Assembly (NCBI RefSeq): GCF_000227115.2
Contig: NC_016482.1
Location: forward strand, 620,001 to 684,000
DNA from: Naumovozyma dairenensis CBS 421
Lineage: Eukaryota > Ascomycota > Saccharomycetes > Saccharomycetales > Saccharomycetaceae
Direction of reading: 5' to 3'
Length of the DNA: 64,000 nt
Below the pieces are notes generated by a model. It was not told the origin of the DNA and searched no databases. It saw nothing but the letters and a program-made list of their open reading frames with translations. Made by a program: the position numbers and the translations under genes. This document shows, in pieces, positions 39,572 through 49,058 of the stretch (position 1 is the stretch's first letter; every line of letters starts with the position of its first letter).

Positions 39572-40789
39572 ATGTCAACTGCATCAGTTTCTAATCCAAC
39601 TTTACGTACATACGAAAGTGGGATTAAACCATACTTCGACCAACAAATCCAAGAGACTGAATTAAAGATTCGTTCCAAAACTGAAAATCTACGTAGATTG
39701 GAAGCTCAGCGAAATGCCTTAAATGATAAAGTCCGTTTTATTAAGGATGAATTACGTCTTTTACAAGAACCAGGTTCATACGTTGGAGAAGTTATTAAAG
39801 TGGTATCAGATAAGAAAGTCTTAGTGAAAGTTCAACCAGAAGGTAAATATATTGTTGATGTAGCTAAGGATATTGACATTAAAAATTTGAAGCCATCTCA
39901 AAGAGTTTGTTTGAAAAGTGATTCTTATATGTTACATAAGGTGTTGGAGAATAAATCCGATCCATTGGTTTCTCTGATGATGGTGGAAAAAGTTCCAGAT
40001 TCCACTTATGATATGGTTGGTGGGTTAACGAAACAAATCAAGGAAATTAAAGAAGTCATTGAGTTACCAGTGAAACATCCTGAGTTATTTGAAAGTTTAG
40101 GTATTGCTCAACCAAAGGGTGTTATTTTATATGGTCCACCAGGTACAGGTAAGACATTATTAGCAAGAGCAGTGGCGCATCATACAGATTGTAAATTTAT
40201 TAGAGTCAGTGGTGCAGAATTAGTTCAAAAATATATTGGGGAAGGTTCTCGTATGGTGAGAGAATTATTCGTTATGGCTAGACAACATGCTCCATCTATT
40301 ATCTTTATGGATGAAATTGATTCCATTGGTTCTAGTCGTGTAGAAGGTGGTTCCGGTGGTGGTGATTCTGAAGTTCAAAGAACTATGTTAGAATTATTAA
40401 ATCAATTAGATGGGTTTGAGACGTCTAAGGATATTAAGATTATTATGGCTACGAATAGATTAGATATTTTAGATCCAGCGCTTCTTAGACCTGGTAGAAT
40501 AGATAGAAAGATTGAATTTCCACCACCTACTGTTGCAGCAAGAGCTGAGATTTTAAGGATTCATTCTAGGAAGATGAATTTGACAAGAGGTATTAATCTA
40601 AGAAAAGTGGCGGAAAAGATGAATGGTTGTTCAGGTGCAGATGTTAAAGGTGTTTGTACAGAAGCAGGTATGTATGCATTAAGAGAAAGAAGGATACATG
40701 TTACCCAAGAAGATTTCGAACTAGCAGTGGGTAAAGTAATGAACAAGAACCAAGAGACTGCAATCTCTGTAGCCAAGTTATTCAAGTAG
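39572..40789 (+). CDS. RPT6: 26S proteasome regulatory ATPase Rpt6
   Basis: AAA ATPase of the 19S base ring that unfolds ubiquitylated substrates and threads them into the 20S core. The 405 residues match Rpt6 exactly in length. An N-terminal coiled coil ([20 protein letters not shown]) leads into an OB fold, then the AAA module with Walker A GPPGTGKT at about residue 188, Walker B IIFMDEID at about 242, and an arginine-finger region [13 protein letters not shown]. The C-terminus ends AKLFK, as in S. cerevisiae. It lies upstream of TIF4631 in the same direction. Confidence 0.97.
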   Translation: MSTASVSNPTLRTYESGIKPYFDQQIQETELKIRSKTENLRRLEAQRNALNDKVRFIKDELRLLQEPGSYVGEVIKVVSDKKVLVKVQPEGKYIVDVAKDIDIKNLKPSQRVCLKSDSYMLHKVLENKSDPLVSLMMVEKVPDSTYDMVGGLTKQIKEIKEVIELPVKHPELFESLGIAQPKGVILYGPPGTGKTLLARAVAHHTDCKFIRVSGAELVQKYIGEGSRMVRELFVMARQHAPSIIFMDEIDSIGSSRVEGGSGGGDSEVQRTMLELLNQLDGFETSKDIKIIMATNRLDILDPALLRPGRIDRKIEFPPPTVAARAEILRIHSRKMNLTRGINLRKVAEKMNGCSGADVKGVCTEAGMYALRERRIHVTQEDFELAVGKVMNKNQETAISVAKLFK

Positions 40790-41591
40790 AGCTCTCAGAC
40801 CTCCCATTTCAATTTTTATTGTACCCGTTTGATATTTTTTCAAGTAACTTTACTAAATAAAAACAATAACAAAAAAAAAGACACAGTATATAAGCATATG
40901 ATACGAACACATATAATAATACATATATAGTCTTAACACAGACTACCGCACGCATACATAGGCAAGTCACTAGAAGGATCGTTGCAACTGAAGCCATGCG
41001 CCAGTTAGTTTGGTTCTTCAACAACAATTAATTATTCTTATTGTGTCCGCGGTAGTTTTGTTCAGAGGGAGTGAGAGTGAAAGACCGGGTTACCGACTGT
41101 GCTTCCTGATTCCTGCCACTTGTTTCAGTTCAAACAACGTTGAGAAGGGGAAAGGCGGGAAACAGGAAAGGAAATCAATTTCGTGTTTAAGGTACGTAGG
41201 TAAGTTGTAGGCGTGAGGTGAAATAGTAGTGGTGCATCTAAACTTGGTTCTACTCTTTACACCATTTCATCATTCTTCGAACACCACCACAACTTCAATT
41301 GTGACTAGACACTCAACTACGTGTCATATAACGATAATAATAACAGGAGTATCTATTTATCTGATCAAAATTTGCTTTGTAAACAACTCCGTTCCACCCT
41401 CAAAGATAGGATAGACACAAGATTGATTTAGCCTTCCTATTTTGTTTTGAAACAGCTAACAAGAAAACCTGGAACCTAAGGGTACTATATTCATAAGCTT
41501 AGATCGTTATTAGATATTTTTAATTACTGATACCCAAGATCAGTTTTTTTTCAAAAACGATATACAATACAATATTTGACCGTGCAAAACC
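40790..41591. other. TIF4631 upstream region
   Basis: About 800 bp with no gene. Short frames at 41010-41414 lack any protein character. Likely to hold the TIF4631 promoter and 5' UTR. Confidence 0.5.
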
Positions 41592-44459
41592 ATGACTGAC
41601 CAAGACGGTAAACAAAATGAACCGCAGCAAGAACAGCAACCTTTAACGTCCCAGCCTTTATCACAGGGAACAGTAACTTCCCAAACTACGTCTAATACTA
41701 CGAACAGTTACCCAACGAAGAGCGTTAACTCATATCAGAAATATAACCAAGTAAACGGTCCAGGAAATGAGCAGCAACCTACCTATTCATATGGAACCAA
41801 TAACAATAACTATAATGGTAAACCACATCGTAGTAACAGTAATACTAGTAGTAATATGAATGGAAATTACTATAAGCAGTACCAACCGGTAAATGGGAAT
41901 GGTTATACTAGTAAAGCAAATAGATATAATAACCCTAAGAATCCTGCAACAGCACAGTATTATAACAACAAATATAACAATATTCCATATAATGCTACTC
42001 AAGAACAATTAAATGCACTGCAATGGAAAAGCTATTATGGCTCACAAATGATGTACATGCCACAACAAATGATGTCCATGGCTAACGCGCAACAAATGCC
42101 TATGTCACCACCTTCCATCTCAGCAACTCTAGCTACTCCTACACCAGTTCCATCGACACCGTTCCAACCAAAAAGAAAAATCGAAATTACTACTAAATCT
42201 GGAGAACGTTTAGATTTGAAAGAAATTCATCAACGTAAGGTGAATTCGAACGGTTCAAGTATAGAACCATCAGATTTATCAAAGGAATCAACTCCTACAT
42301 CTATTACACAAAACGAACCCGTTGAAAATCCATTTTTAACATCCAAAAAGGCTGACACTAATGAAAACAATACTACGACCACAACAAATAATGATACATC
42401 TCCCATACCAGCCTCTTCTGTAGATGCGTCGAATGAAAATGATTCTAAATCTAATATTGAAGAAGAAGAAAAGCCATCCGCTGAAGAAACAAGAAAACTG
42501 TTTTTAGAACAAGTTCGACTACGTAAAGAATCCTTAGAAAGAAAGAAGAAGGGATTGGATTCTCCTGCTTTTACTCCTGCTCCTGCCCTTACTACCCCTG
42601 TATCTACAGCTACTATTGAAACCCATCCGGAAAGTGAAATTCCTAAAGAGATTGAAACTGACGTAAAAGAAGATATAAAAGAAGGTATAAAAGAAGATGT
42701 AAGGGAGGAGGAGGATGCCTTGGAAACTCCTGATCCATCTATGCCTTCCATGACTTTTACTGAATTATTAGAGAAATTGAAAAAGGTAGATCCAATCAAA
42801 GATATTTATGCCTTCAACTATTCAAAAGATGTAACATCCCCAGATATCAAATATAAAAGTACGCACGTCAAGTATACTTATGGTCCCGAATTCTTATTAC
42901 AATTCAAAGACAAGATTAACGTAACTCCCGATGATGAATGGAAAGCATCAACTCAGTCCAAGATCGTCATCCCACCTCCAAGAGGTTACAGAGGAGGTAA
43001 TGAAAATACTGTTAGATTTGGAGGAAATAATAACATGACATCGAGTGCTACTGGTGGCCGTAACGATATGAGAAATCCATCAATGAGAAACATGGATAGC
43101 AACGCAAGAATAAATTCAAGAACTTCTTCAAAGAGAAATAAATCAATGAGAAGAGCCATCGCTGGTGGTGATGATAGAAGATCCAATACTGGAAGATCAT
43201 CATATACTCCAAGAAGAGACCGTGAAAGAACGGATACAGAAAGATATGAGGATCGTCATTATAATAACAGTTATAGAATGGAAGAAAAACCAAAGGAAGA
43301 AGTGGCACCTTTCGTACCAAGTGCTAATAGATGGATTCCAAAATCAAGAGTAAAGAAGACTGAAAAGAAATTCGCACCTGATGGTGTCACTGAGTTATTA
43401 GAGAAGAGTGAAGTTGAAAGTAAAATGAAGTCGTTGCTGAATAAATTGACTCTGGAAAAATTCGATACTATTTCTAATGATATTTTGGCTATTACTGAAC
43501 AATCTAAATGGGAGAAGAATGGTGAAACTTTGAATTTGGTCATTGAACAGATCTTCTTGAAAGCATGTGATGAACCTCATTGGTCATCTATGTACGCTCA
43601 ACTTTGTGGTAAAGTAGTCAAAGAATTGGATCCAGAAATTAAAGATGAAACTAACGAAGGTAAAACAGGTCCTAAATTGGTTCTTCATTATTTAGTTGCA
43701 AGGTGTCATACAGAATTTCAAAAAGGTTGGACTGATAAATTACCAACAAATGAAGATGGTTCTCCACTAGAGCCTGAAATGATGTCAGATGAATATTATC
43801 AAGCTGCTTCAGCAAAGAGAAGAGGTCTTGGGTTAGTTCGTTTCATTGGGTTCTTATATCGATTAAATTTGTTAACAGGTAAAATGATGTTCGAATGTTT
43901 CCGTAGATTAATTAAGGATTTGTCTGATAACCCATCTGAAGAGATTTTAGAATCTGTCGTTGAATTATTAATGACCGTAGGTAAGCAATTTGAACATGAC
44001 ACTTTTAGAGCTGGTAATGCAACTTTAGAAGGCTGTGTCTTGTTAGATAGCTTGTTCCAAATTATTCAAAACCTTATTGATACAGATACCCAAATTTCTA
44101 GTAGAATTAAATTCAAATTGCTAGATGTTAAAGAACTGAGAGAAAAGAAGCATTGGAATAGTGATAAACAAGAAAGTGGCCCAAAGACAATACAACAAAT
44201 TCATCAAGAGGAAGAGAAAGCTCGTCAGTTAAAGATGAATTCCAGAACAAATTCAAGACGTATGAATACGTCTTCTTCTTCAAACTCTCATAGACAGTCA
44301 TATAGAAAAGATTATCAATCCAGTTCTAAAGATAGATTTGCTTCTGGAAAAACTCCTTCATCAAGATATACTTCTAAACAGCCTATTAAGGAAAAACGAC
44401 CATCAGCTCCAGCGCCATCTAATATGTTTGACGCATTGATGGACGCTGGAGAAGAGTGA
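41592..44459 (+). CDS. TIF4631: eIF4G translation initiation scaffold
   Basis: Cytoplasmic scaffold that joins eIF4E, eIF4A and Pab1 on capped mRNA. The 955 residues match Tif4631 (952) better than Tif4632 (914). An Asn/Gln/Tyr-rich N-terminus is followed by PKRKIEITTKSGERLDLKE, a conserved box. The eIF4E-binding motif YTYGPEFLLQFKDK (Y-x4-L-phi) is near residue 427. An Arg/Ser-rich RNA-binding stretch precedes the MIF4G HEAT domain at about residues 607-845 (KMKSLLNKLTLEKFDTIS; HWSSMYAQLCGKVVKEL). A short RS-type C-terminus ends FDALMDAGEE. The position next to RPT6 and TYW3 is that of TIF4632 in S. cerevisiae, so the paralogue name is uncertain. Confidence 0.93.
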   Translation: MTDQDGKQNEPQQEQQPLTSQPLSQGTVTSQTTSNTTNSYPTKSVNSYQKYNQVNGPGNEQQPTYSYGTNNNNYNGKPHRSNSNTSSNMNGNYYKQYQPVNGNGYTSKANRYNNPKNPATAQYYNNKYNNIPYNATQEQLNALQWKSYYGSQMMYMPQQMMSMANAQQMPMSPPSISATLATPTPVPSTPFQPKRKIEITTKSGERLDLKEIHQRKVNSNGSSIEPSDLSKESTPTSITQNEPVENPFLTSKKADTNENNTTTTTNNDTSPIPASSVDASNENDSKSNIEEEEKPSAEETRKLFLEQVRLRKESLERKKKGLDSPAFTPAPALTTPVSTATIETHPESEIPKEIETDVKEDIKEGIKEDVREEEDALETPDPSMPSMTFTELLEKLKKVDPIKDIYAFNYSKDVTSPDIKYKSTHVKYTYGPEFLLQFKDKINVTPDDEWKASTQSKIVIPPPRGYRGGNENTVRFGGNNNMTSSATGGRNDMRNPSMRNMDSNARINSRTSSKRNKSMRRAIAGGDDRRSNTGRSSYTPRRDRERTDTERYEDRHYNNSYRMEEKPKEEVAPFVPSANRWIPKSRVKKTEKKFAPDGVTELLEKSEVESKMKSLLNKLTLEKFDTISNDILAITEQSKWEKNGETLNLVIEQIFLKACDEPHWSSMYAQLCGKVVKELDPEIKDETNEGKTGPKLVLHYLVARCHTEFQKGWTDKLPTNEDGSPLEPEMMSDEYYQAASAKRRGLGLVRFIGFLYRLNLLTGKMMFECFRRLIKDLSDNPSEEILESVVELLMTVGKQFEHDTFRAGNATLEGCVLLDSLFQIIQNLIDTDTQISSRIKFKLLDVKELREKKHWNSDKQESGPKTIQQIHQEEEKARQLKMNSRTNSRRMNTSSSSNSHRQSYRKDYQSSSKDRFASGKTPSSRYTSKQPIKEKRPSAPAPSNMFDALMDAGEE

Positions 44460-44809
44460 TCAGTTAACAATAAAGACAATCCCCTTTGCCCCAAGAATAA
44501 ACAAAAAAATAATTAAAATACCGTCAGTTTTTTAGGCTGGCAGCTTTGTCGATAGAATCATTGCCCCTCTATAAATTAGTTTTATTTTTGGCTCACGTCC
44601 ATGTAACTTACGTTTATCACGTATTTATATTATATATAATCTAACGTTTTTATGTCTTCAAATCAATAAAAAAGAAAATACTTTCATAGACGACATATTA
44701 TATGAAAATAAAACATGATAGGGACTTTGTTTGACTAAAGATTAATGGTAGTATCACTATATTATTATTACAAAAGGTTTTTCTACAAATATACTTTAAG
44801 AGGTGGCAA
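44460..44809. other. Convergent spacer TIF4631/TYW3
   Basis: AT-rich 3' flanks of two converging genes, nothing else seen. Confidence 0.55.
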
Positions 44810-45673
44810 CTAATCGGTTAACTCAACAGATTCTATGCTTTCTACCACCTTCTTATCCAGCTGCTCCTGATTTGTATCTTGGGCGCTCTCCGATTTCATC
44901 TCGAGCTGCCTCTTTAGTCCTTCTCTCCTCTTTCTTTCTCTTCTTTCTTCTTTAGTCTCCTTGTTCGATTCTTTCGAGTTGACATTGTCTTTTTCGATAA
45001 GTTCCTCATTAAACTTCTTATAAAGATCATCCATTTTCCTACGATTTTCAGAGAACTTTATTAGTGTTAGCTTATCAAGAATGTGAATGTAATCTTGTGA
45101 TACAAAGAGCTTCATATTTTCTGACTCATCGATATAACCAATGGGAATATCCATTTTGATGTTGATCCTTATTGCTACCAAAAAATTTGATCCGATCCCA
45201 CTCTCTCTAAATCCACATGCCATTGCAGTATTGTAAAGTTTTGCTGCCATCTCGAAATTTCTACATTTGACATGTATAATGAAAGGTTCATACTTGTACA
45301 AGATATACCTCGTATTTGCAAGCAAGTCCCTTGCAGATAATGTGTTATTATTCTGAGAGAAGTCCAAGCCTGTAACTGAATCTATCCAATTCAACACGTT
45401 ATCTTCGTCATGGCTAACATGAAGCCATGCTCCACCTTGTCCCTTACCGCCTACTTTTACATTATTTTTATGATCTTTCAAACCTTCTGCGAAAACACTA
45501 ATTCTTCCAGAACATGACGAGGTAGTAACCATATCTGGATGGGAGTTTATTAAATGGATGATTGGAAGACATAACTCATCTACGGTACCTTTTGGCGACA
45601 AGTCCGGTTGAATTGACGCTAAATCATGGAGAATAGATTTTTTCTTTTGATCAAAGGCATTTTGTACAGACAT
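44810..45673 (-). CDS. TYW3: tRNA wybutosine-synthesizing methyltransferase Tyw3
   Basis: SAM-dependent methyltransferase for a late methylation of the wyosine base at position 37 of tRNA-Phe. The conserved block LINSHPDMVTTSSCSGRISV is present, followed by GGKGQGGAWLHVSHD and KCRNFEMAAKLYNTAMACGF. The C-terminus is a charged, coiled tail (KETKEERRERKRREGLKRQL). I start at MSVQNAFDQKKKSILHDL (45673), 287 residues, near the 273 of S. cerevisiae. An in-frame ATG 23 codons upstream would add a stretch without similarity. Confidence 0.9.
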   Translation of the reverse strand: MSVQNAFDQKKKSILHDLASIQPDLSPKGTVDELCLPIIHLINSHPDMVTTSSCSGRISVFAEGLKDHKNNVKVGGKGQGGAWLHVSHDEDNVLNWIDSVTGLDFSQNNNTLSARDLLANTRYILYKYEPFIIHVKCRNFEMAAKLYNTAMACGFRESGIGSNFLVAIRINIKMDIPIGYIDESENMKLFVSQDYIHILDKLTLIKFSENRRKMDDLYKKFNEELIEKDNVNSKESNKETKEERRERKRREGLKRQLEMKSESAQDTNQEQLDKKVVESIESVELTD

Positions 45674-46018
45674 TATAATTCTAAGGGTTTGATAAAACGT
45701 AAATTGGGAGGTTAAATTGCTCCTCTCTCTTACTACTCTCAAGTTAGTTTTAAGGTTTGTAGCTAAAATCAGTGATAACTAGACTAAAAATATTTTTTTC
45801 GAAAAGCCTAGGCGCTTAACGTCAAATTATTCAAAAAGCTAGGGAACGTAATAAACATCTTCAACCGTTATTTCTGTCAAAAATCAACGCATATCTATTG
45901 ATTTTCGACAATCACGTAGCCATCATCATTTTTCTATGTATTTTAAGGACTGTTAAAAAATAACAGAGAGTGTCTGCAGACATAAATTTATAAAAATGTT
46001 AATTGATGAGAAAAATTT
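45674..46018. other. TYW3 upstream region
   Basis: AT-rich spacer between TYW3 and tRNA-Asp; no gene seen. It is the left edge of the LTR/tRNA zone. Confidence 0.5.
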
Positions 46019-46090
46019 CTCCCCGACGGGGAATTGAACCCTGATCTGGCACGCGACAAGCGCCCATTCTGACCATTAAACTATCACGGA
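46019..46090 (-). tRNA. tRNA-Asp (GTC), with two broken pairs
   Basis: A 72-nt minus-strand gene with anticodon GTC in CTTGTCGCG, otherwise matching the S. cerevisiae tRNA-Asp. Two bases differ and each breaks a stem pair: position 50 is A opposite C64 in the T stem, and position 69 is G opposite G4 in the acceptor stem. The discriminator base G73 is kept, and a T5 terminator follows. It may be a decaying copy or carry sequencing errors, since it borders an LTR cluster. Confidence 0.85.
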
Positions 46091-46286
46091 ATGTTTTTCA
46101 CACCAAAATAAGCTTTTTAGAACATTTCATGCGATATAAACGAGCACGAGATTAGAAAAAATTACCAAAATAATACTGCCGGTTTAGAGATATCCGCTCT
46201 CCATTTATTCAAATGGCGAAGCTATGTGTCGATTGTCATTTATATACCAAGACCGTCTATCTTCGTCATAGCCTACATGCATATTC

Positions 46287-46513
46287 TGCTGGAACGATAC
46301 TTGTAGTAACTGTTACTGTTAATATCCTACAATAAATGTTTAGAGATCAAGTTTGGTATAATGTCTTCTAATATGACACGAAAAGATTATCAAATATGGT
46401 AAAGACGCGAAGAACCACAGACACCGACGTGACGCGACTAACATTGAGTTGCCATGTCTGTCAACGAAATATATTCTCGTGTTTTCTATCCTGCCATCAG
46501 AAAGGTATAAATA
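46287..46513 (+). mobile_element. LTR copy A, 3'-truncated (Ty1/copia-like)
   Basis: Begins TGCTGGAACGATA and runs to the TATA box (GGTATAAATA), where copy B begins. It is diverged from the full units, with shared blocks such as CAAGTTTGGTA and GTCTTCTA. It lies upstream of tRNA-Asp. Confidence 0.6.
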
Positions 46514-46959
46514 TGCTGGAATGATATTTTTAATAAGTTACTATTAATATCCTATGATGAGAGTACAGATATCAAGTTTGGTACAACGTCTTCTACAGAG
46601 ACACGAACTAATGATTACCAAAAATGGTAGAGACGCGTAAGACTACAGGCATCGACGCGACACGATAGTTGAATTATCGTGTCTGTCAGCGTTAAGTCAC
46701 ACTTTCGTGTTTCTGTTTCATCATCAAGAAAGGTATAAATAGACCATAACTCGAAGTTTCAATTCCTATTTTTTCTTGATATTATTTTTTATACTTATAT
46801 ATTTTTTTATTATTTATTTTTAAGAAAGACGAACCTTTTTACACACATTATAAGGAAAATTAGCTCTTACTATAATTCATAACAAACATAATCAATTTTT
46901 AGGATGGAAAATTACAACTACAAGATCAGAGAAAATATGAGAAAGGATGCTTCCGAGCG
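46514..46959 (+). mobile_element. Full-length solo LTR, copy B (446 bp)
   Basis: Starts TGCTGGAATGATATTTT and ends GGATGCTTCCGAGCG. It has a TATA box (GGTATAAATAGACC) in the middle and an ATG 56 nt before the end (MENYNYKIRENMRKDASER). Ty1 also starts Gag inside its LTR, shortly before the LTR end. The termini form an imperfect inverted repeat, TGCT-GGAA against TTCCGAGCG. No internal gag-pol follows, so it is a solo LTR. Confidence 0.7.
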
Positions 46960-47025
46960 CTATTTATATTCTTGTCGATGGTGGAATAGATAATACGAGA
47001 TCATAATTTTATCGTTGGTATACGA
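46960..47025 (-). mobile_element. LTR fragment C, inverted, cut by the gap
   Basis: The sequence from CTATTTATATTCTTGTC to the gap matches the reverse strand of the TATA region of copy D (52064-52130). It directly abuts the end of copy B. Confidence 0.55.
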
Positions 47026-47045
47026 NNNNNNNNNNNNNNNNNNNN
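47026..47045. other. Assembly gap (20 N)
   Basis: Run of exactly 20 N inside the LTR cluster, likely a placeholder of unknown true length. Confidence 0.99.
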
Positions 47046-47067
47046 CCAATCTCAATATAGGGTGGTA

Positions 47068-47184
47068 TGCTGGAACGATATTCGTAGTAAGTATTACTAT
47101 TAATATCCTATGGTAAATGTGTAGATATCAAGTTTGGTACAATGTCCTCTAATATGACGCGAAACGATTACCGAACCTGGTAAA
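47068..47184 (+). mobile_element. LTR fragment E, 5' part
   Basis: Begins TGCTGGAACGATATTCGTAG and is interrupted after 117 bp by copy F. A 30-bp block ending in the LTR terminus right after F (47631-47660) may be its 3' remnant. Confidence 0.6.
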
Positions 47185-47630
47185 TGCTGGAATGATATTT
47201 TTAATAAGGTACTATTAATATCCTATGGTAAGAATACAGATATCAAGCTTGGTACAACGTCTTCTACAAAGACACGAACTAATGATTACCAAAAATGGTA
47301 GAGACGCGTAAGACTACAGGCATCGACGCGACACGATAGTTGAATTATCGTGTCTGCCAGCGTTAAGTCACATTTTCGTGTTTCTGTTTCATCATCAAGA
47401 AAGGTATAAATAGACCAATAACTCGAAGTTTTAATTCCTGTTTTTTCTGATATTATTTTTTATACTTCAATATTTTTTTCTTATTTATTTTTAAAAAAGA
47501 CGAGCCTTTTTACGCACATTATAAGGAAAATTAGCTCTTACTATAATTCATAACAAACATAATCAATTTTTAGGATGGAAAATTACAACTACAAGATCAG
47601 AGAAAATATGAGAAAGGATGCTTCCGAGCG
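47185..47630 (+). mobile_element. Full-length solo LTR, copy F (446 bp)
   Basis: Same length, termini, TATA box and embedded ATG as copy B, with only scattered base differences. It is nested in copy E. Confidence 0.7.
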
Positions 47631-47660
47631 AGAATATCAAGGATTGGATGCTTCCGAGCG
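47631..47660 (+). mobile_element. LTR 3'-end remnant
   Basis: Ends GGATGCTTCCGAGCG like the full units and is preceded by a diverged version of their last 15 bases. Probably the tail of an older LTR into which copy F inserted. Confidence 0.5.
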
Positions 47661-47788
47661 ACTTCATAATAATTTTGACTGATTTCATGACAGTAATTAC
47701 TCACTTAATAATACAATAAAACATACTTCTGTGTGACACTTGTAATTGAGGCCAATACTTCGTAATCATAATCGGATATCTTACAAAA
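47661..47788 (+). repeat. Duplicate of the tRNA-Leu upstream flank
   Basis: Starts ACTTCATAATAAT and ends CGGATATCTTACAAAA. It resembles 48752-48904, which directly precedes tRNA-Leu, with several indels. The tRNA itself is not duplicated. Confidence 0.7.
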
Positions 47789-48420
47789 TGTAAAATATGA
47801 TTTGGATATAGTTTTGAATCTTGATTTTCTGACGAGAAGACTATAAGATTCTTATGAAATGTATGATTTTGTTGCTTCCTCTTATCTAGTATAAAAATGA
47901 TAACTAATAAAAGATATAAAGTAACGACTAAAATGTTTCTAATTCCAGCTCGACCCTTAGTCCTTTTATATCTTTCAAAATTATTTTATCTAATCGCTTG
48001 CCTGTCATAGTTAGCTTAGATAATCAACGAGCTTATTTAATCATATTTCGTTCTGGAACATTTGATAATTTGGGGATCATATTGTATAATAGACGTACTC
48101 CTTAATCTTGTGTTACTCCTTATGTTATTCTGTTTCATTGTAATGCACTGTGTTACTAAAATAGGAGTAGGATAAAGATTGGATAGGACAATAATAGAAT
48201 GGTAATAGAATGTGAATAGGGATAGGATAGAAATACAGGAGATAAAGTAAAGTTAGTAGTATCTTACTTACATTAGCTCCTAATTAGTTTCTCCACATAA
48301 TTACGGCTTATGATAATGATGATAAAGTAATAACTTGGTAAGTCAAATAAATTCTAGAAGTTCATATAATATCTCGTTGAAGTCATGCATGCATAAAACA
48401 AAATTCGTAATCATGAACAC
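47789..48420. other. Spacer with a purine-rich GATAGG/AATAG stretch
   Basis: AT-rich with no gene. At about 48161-48250 the plus strand is strongly purine-biased, with irregular GGATAG and GAATAG units. Confidence 0.5.
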
Positions 48421-48606
48421 CGCTCTCAAAGTCCTTTCGACTAGGTGCTCCGCAGGACACTCTAAATACTTGTAGGTTTGATTAGGAGAGACTAATCCAG
48501 AACGCCTGAGTAAACACTCAGCAAAACCATACAACTTAACCGACCCAATACATAACTCTTGTACGCATGGCCGGCCGAAACCGTAGACGTGGCTGCAATC
48601 TAAAAA
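48421..48606. other. GC-richer island with tandem perfect hairpins
   Basis: Clearly richer in G+C than its surroundings. It contains the stem-loops GATTAG-N6-CTAATC (48480-48497) and CTGAGT-N4-ACTCAG (48506-48521) and the palindrome GGCCGGCC. One end carries a 5S rRNA-like terminal sequence on either strand reading: CTGCAATCT on plus, GATTGCAGCC on minus. An 88-codon minus frame (48343-48609) covers it but has no known family. It could be a relic of a structured RNA gene; I cannot settle it. Confidence 0.35.
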
Positions 48607-48751
48607 CAATCTTAATAATAATAAGATAACACTTGCATGGCATTCGACTTAATTCAACAAACGATATTCAATTATAATTCAATAAACGTTATACAGCTAC
48701 AAACATGTATGGTGCATAACATAGTTCGGGTCATTACTTCGAACCTGGTGA

Positions 48752-48904
48752 ACTTCATAATAATAATTCTTGACTTGCTTTTCTAAAACGACTCATAACA
48801 TCATGACAGTAATTACTCAAATAATAATAAATAAACATACTTCTTTGTGAAACTTTGGCATGACGCCAACAGTTCGTAATCCTAATCGGATATCTTACAA
48901 AAAA
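48752..48904 (+). repeat. tRNA-Leu upstream flank, duplicated at 47661
   Basis: Right-hand copy of the repeat, presumably the original because it sits in the natural position before tRNA-Leu. Confidence 0.7.
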
Positions 48905-48916
48905 CATATAAAATTC

Positions 48917-48919
48917 GGG

Positions 48920-48954
<35 letters not shown>

Positions 48955-49016
48955 TTACATTTAAACTAAGTATTCTGGTATCTTCGGATGCGAGGGTTCG
49001 AACCCCTCAGCTCTCA
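48917..49016 (+). tRNA. tRNA-Leu (TAG) with intron
   Basis: Type II tRNA starting GGGAGTTTGG and ending CAGCTCTCA with a long variable arm (TATCTTCGGATGCG). The anticodon TAG is followed by G37 and an 18-nt intron at about 48955-48972. The anticodon stem CCAGA/TCTGG pairs after intron removal. S. cerevisiae tRNA-Leu(UAG) also has an intron here. A T-rich terminator follows. Confidence 0.95.
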
Positions 49017-49051
49017 ATTTTTAGATTTTATTTTTTAAAAATGTTATCTAG

Positions 49052-49058
49052 TCACGTG
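49052..49058 (+). promoter_or_regulatory. Cbf1 site of MET17
   Basis: TCACGTG, the motif through which the Cbf1-Met28-Met4 complex activates sulfur genes. About 430 bp upstream of the start. Confidence 0.75.
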
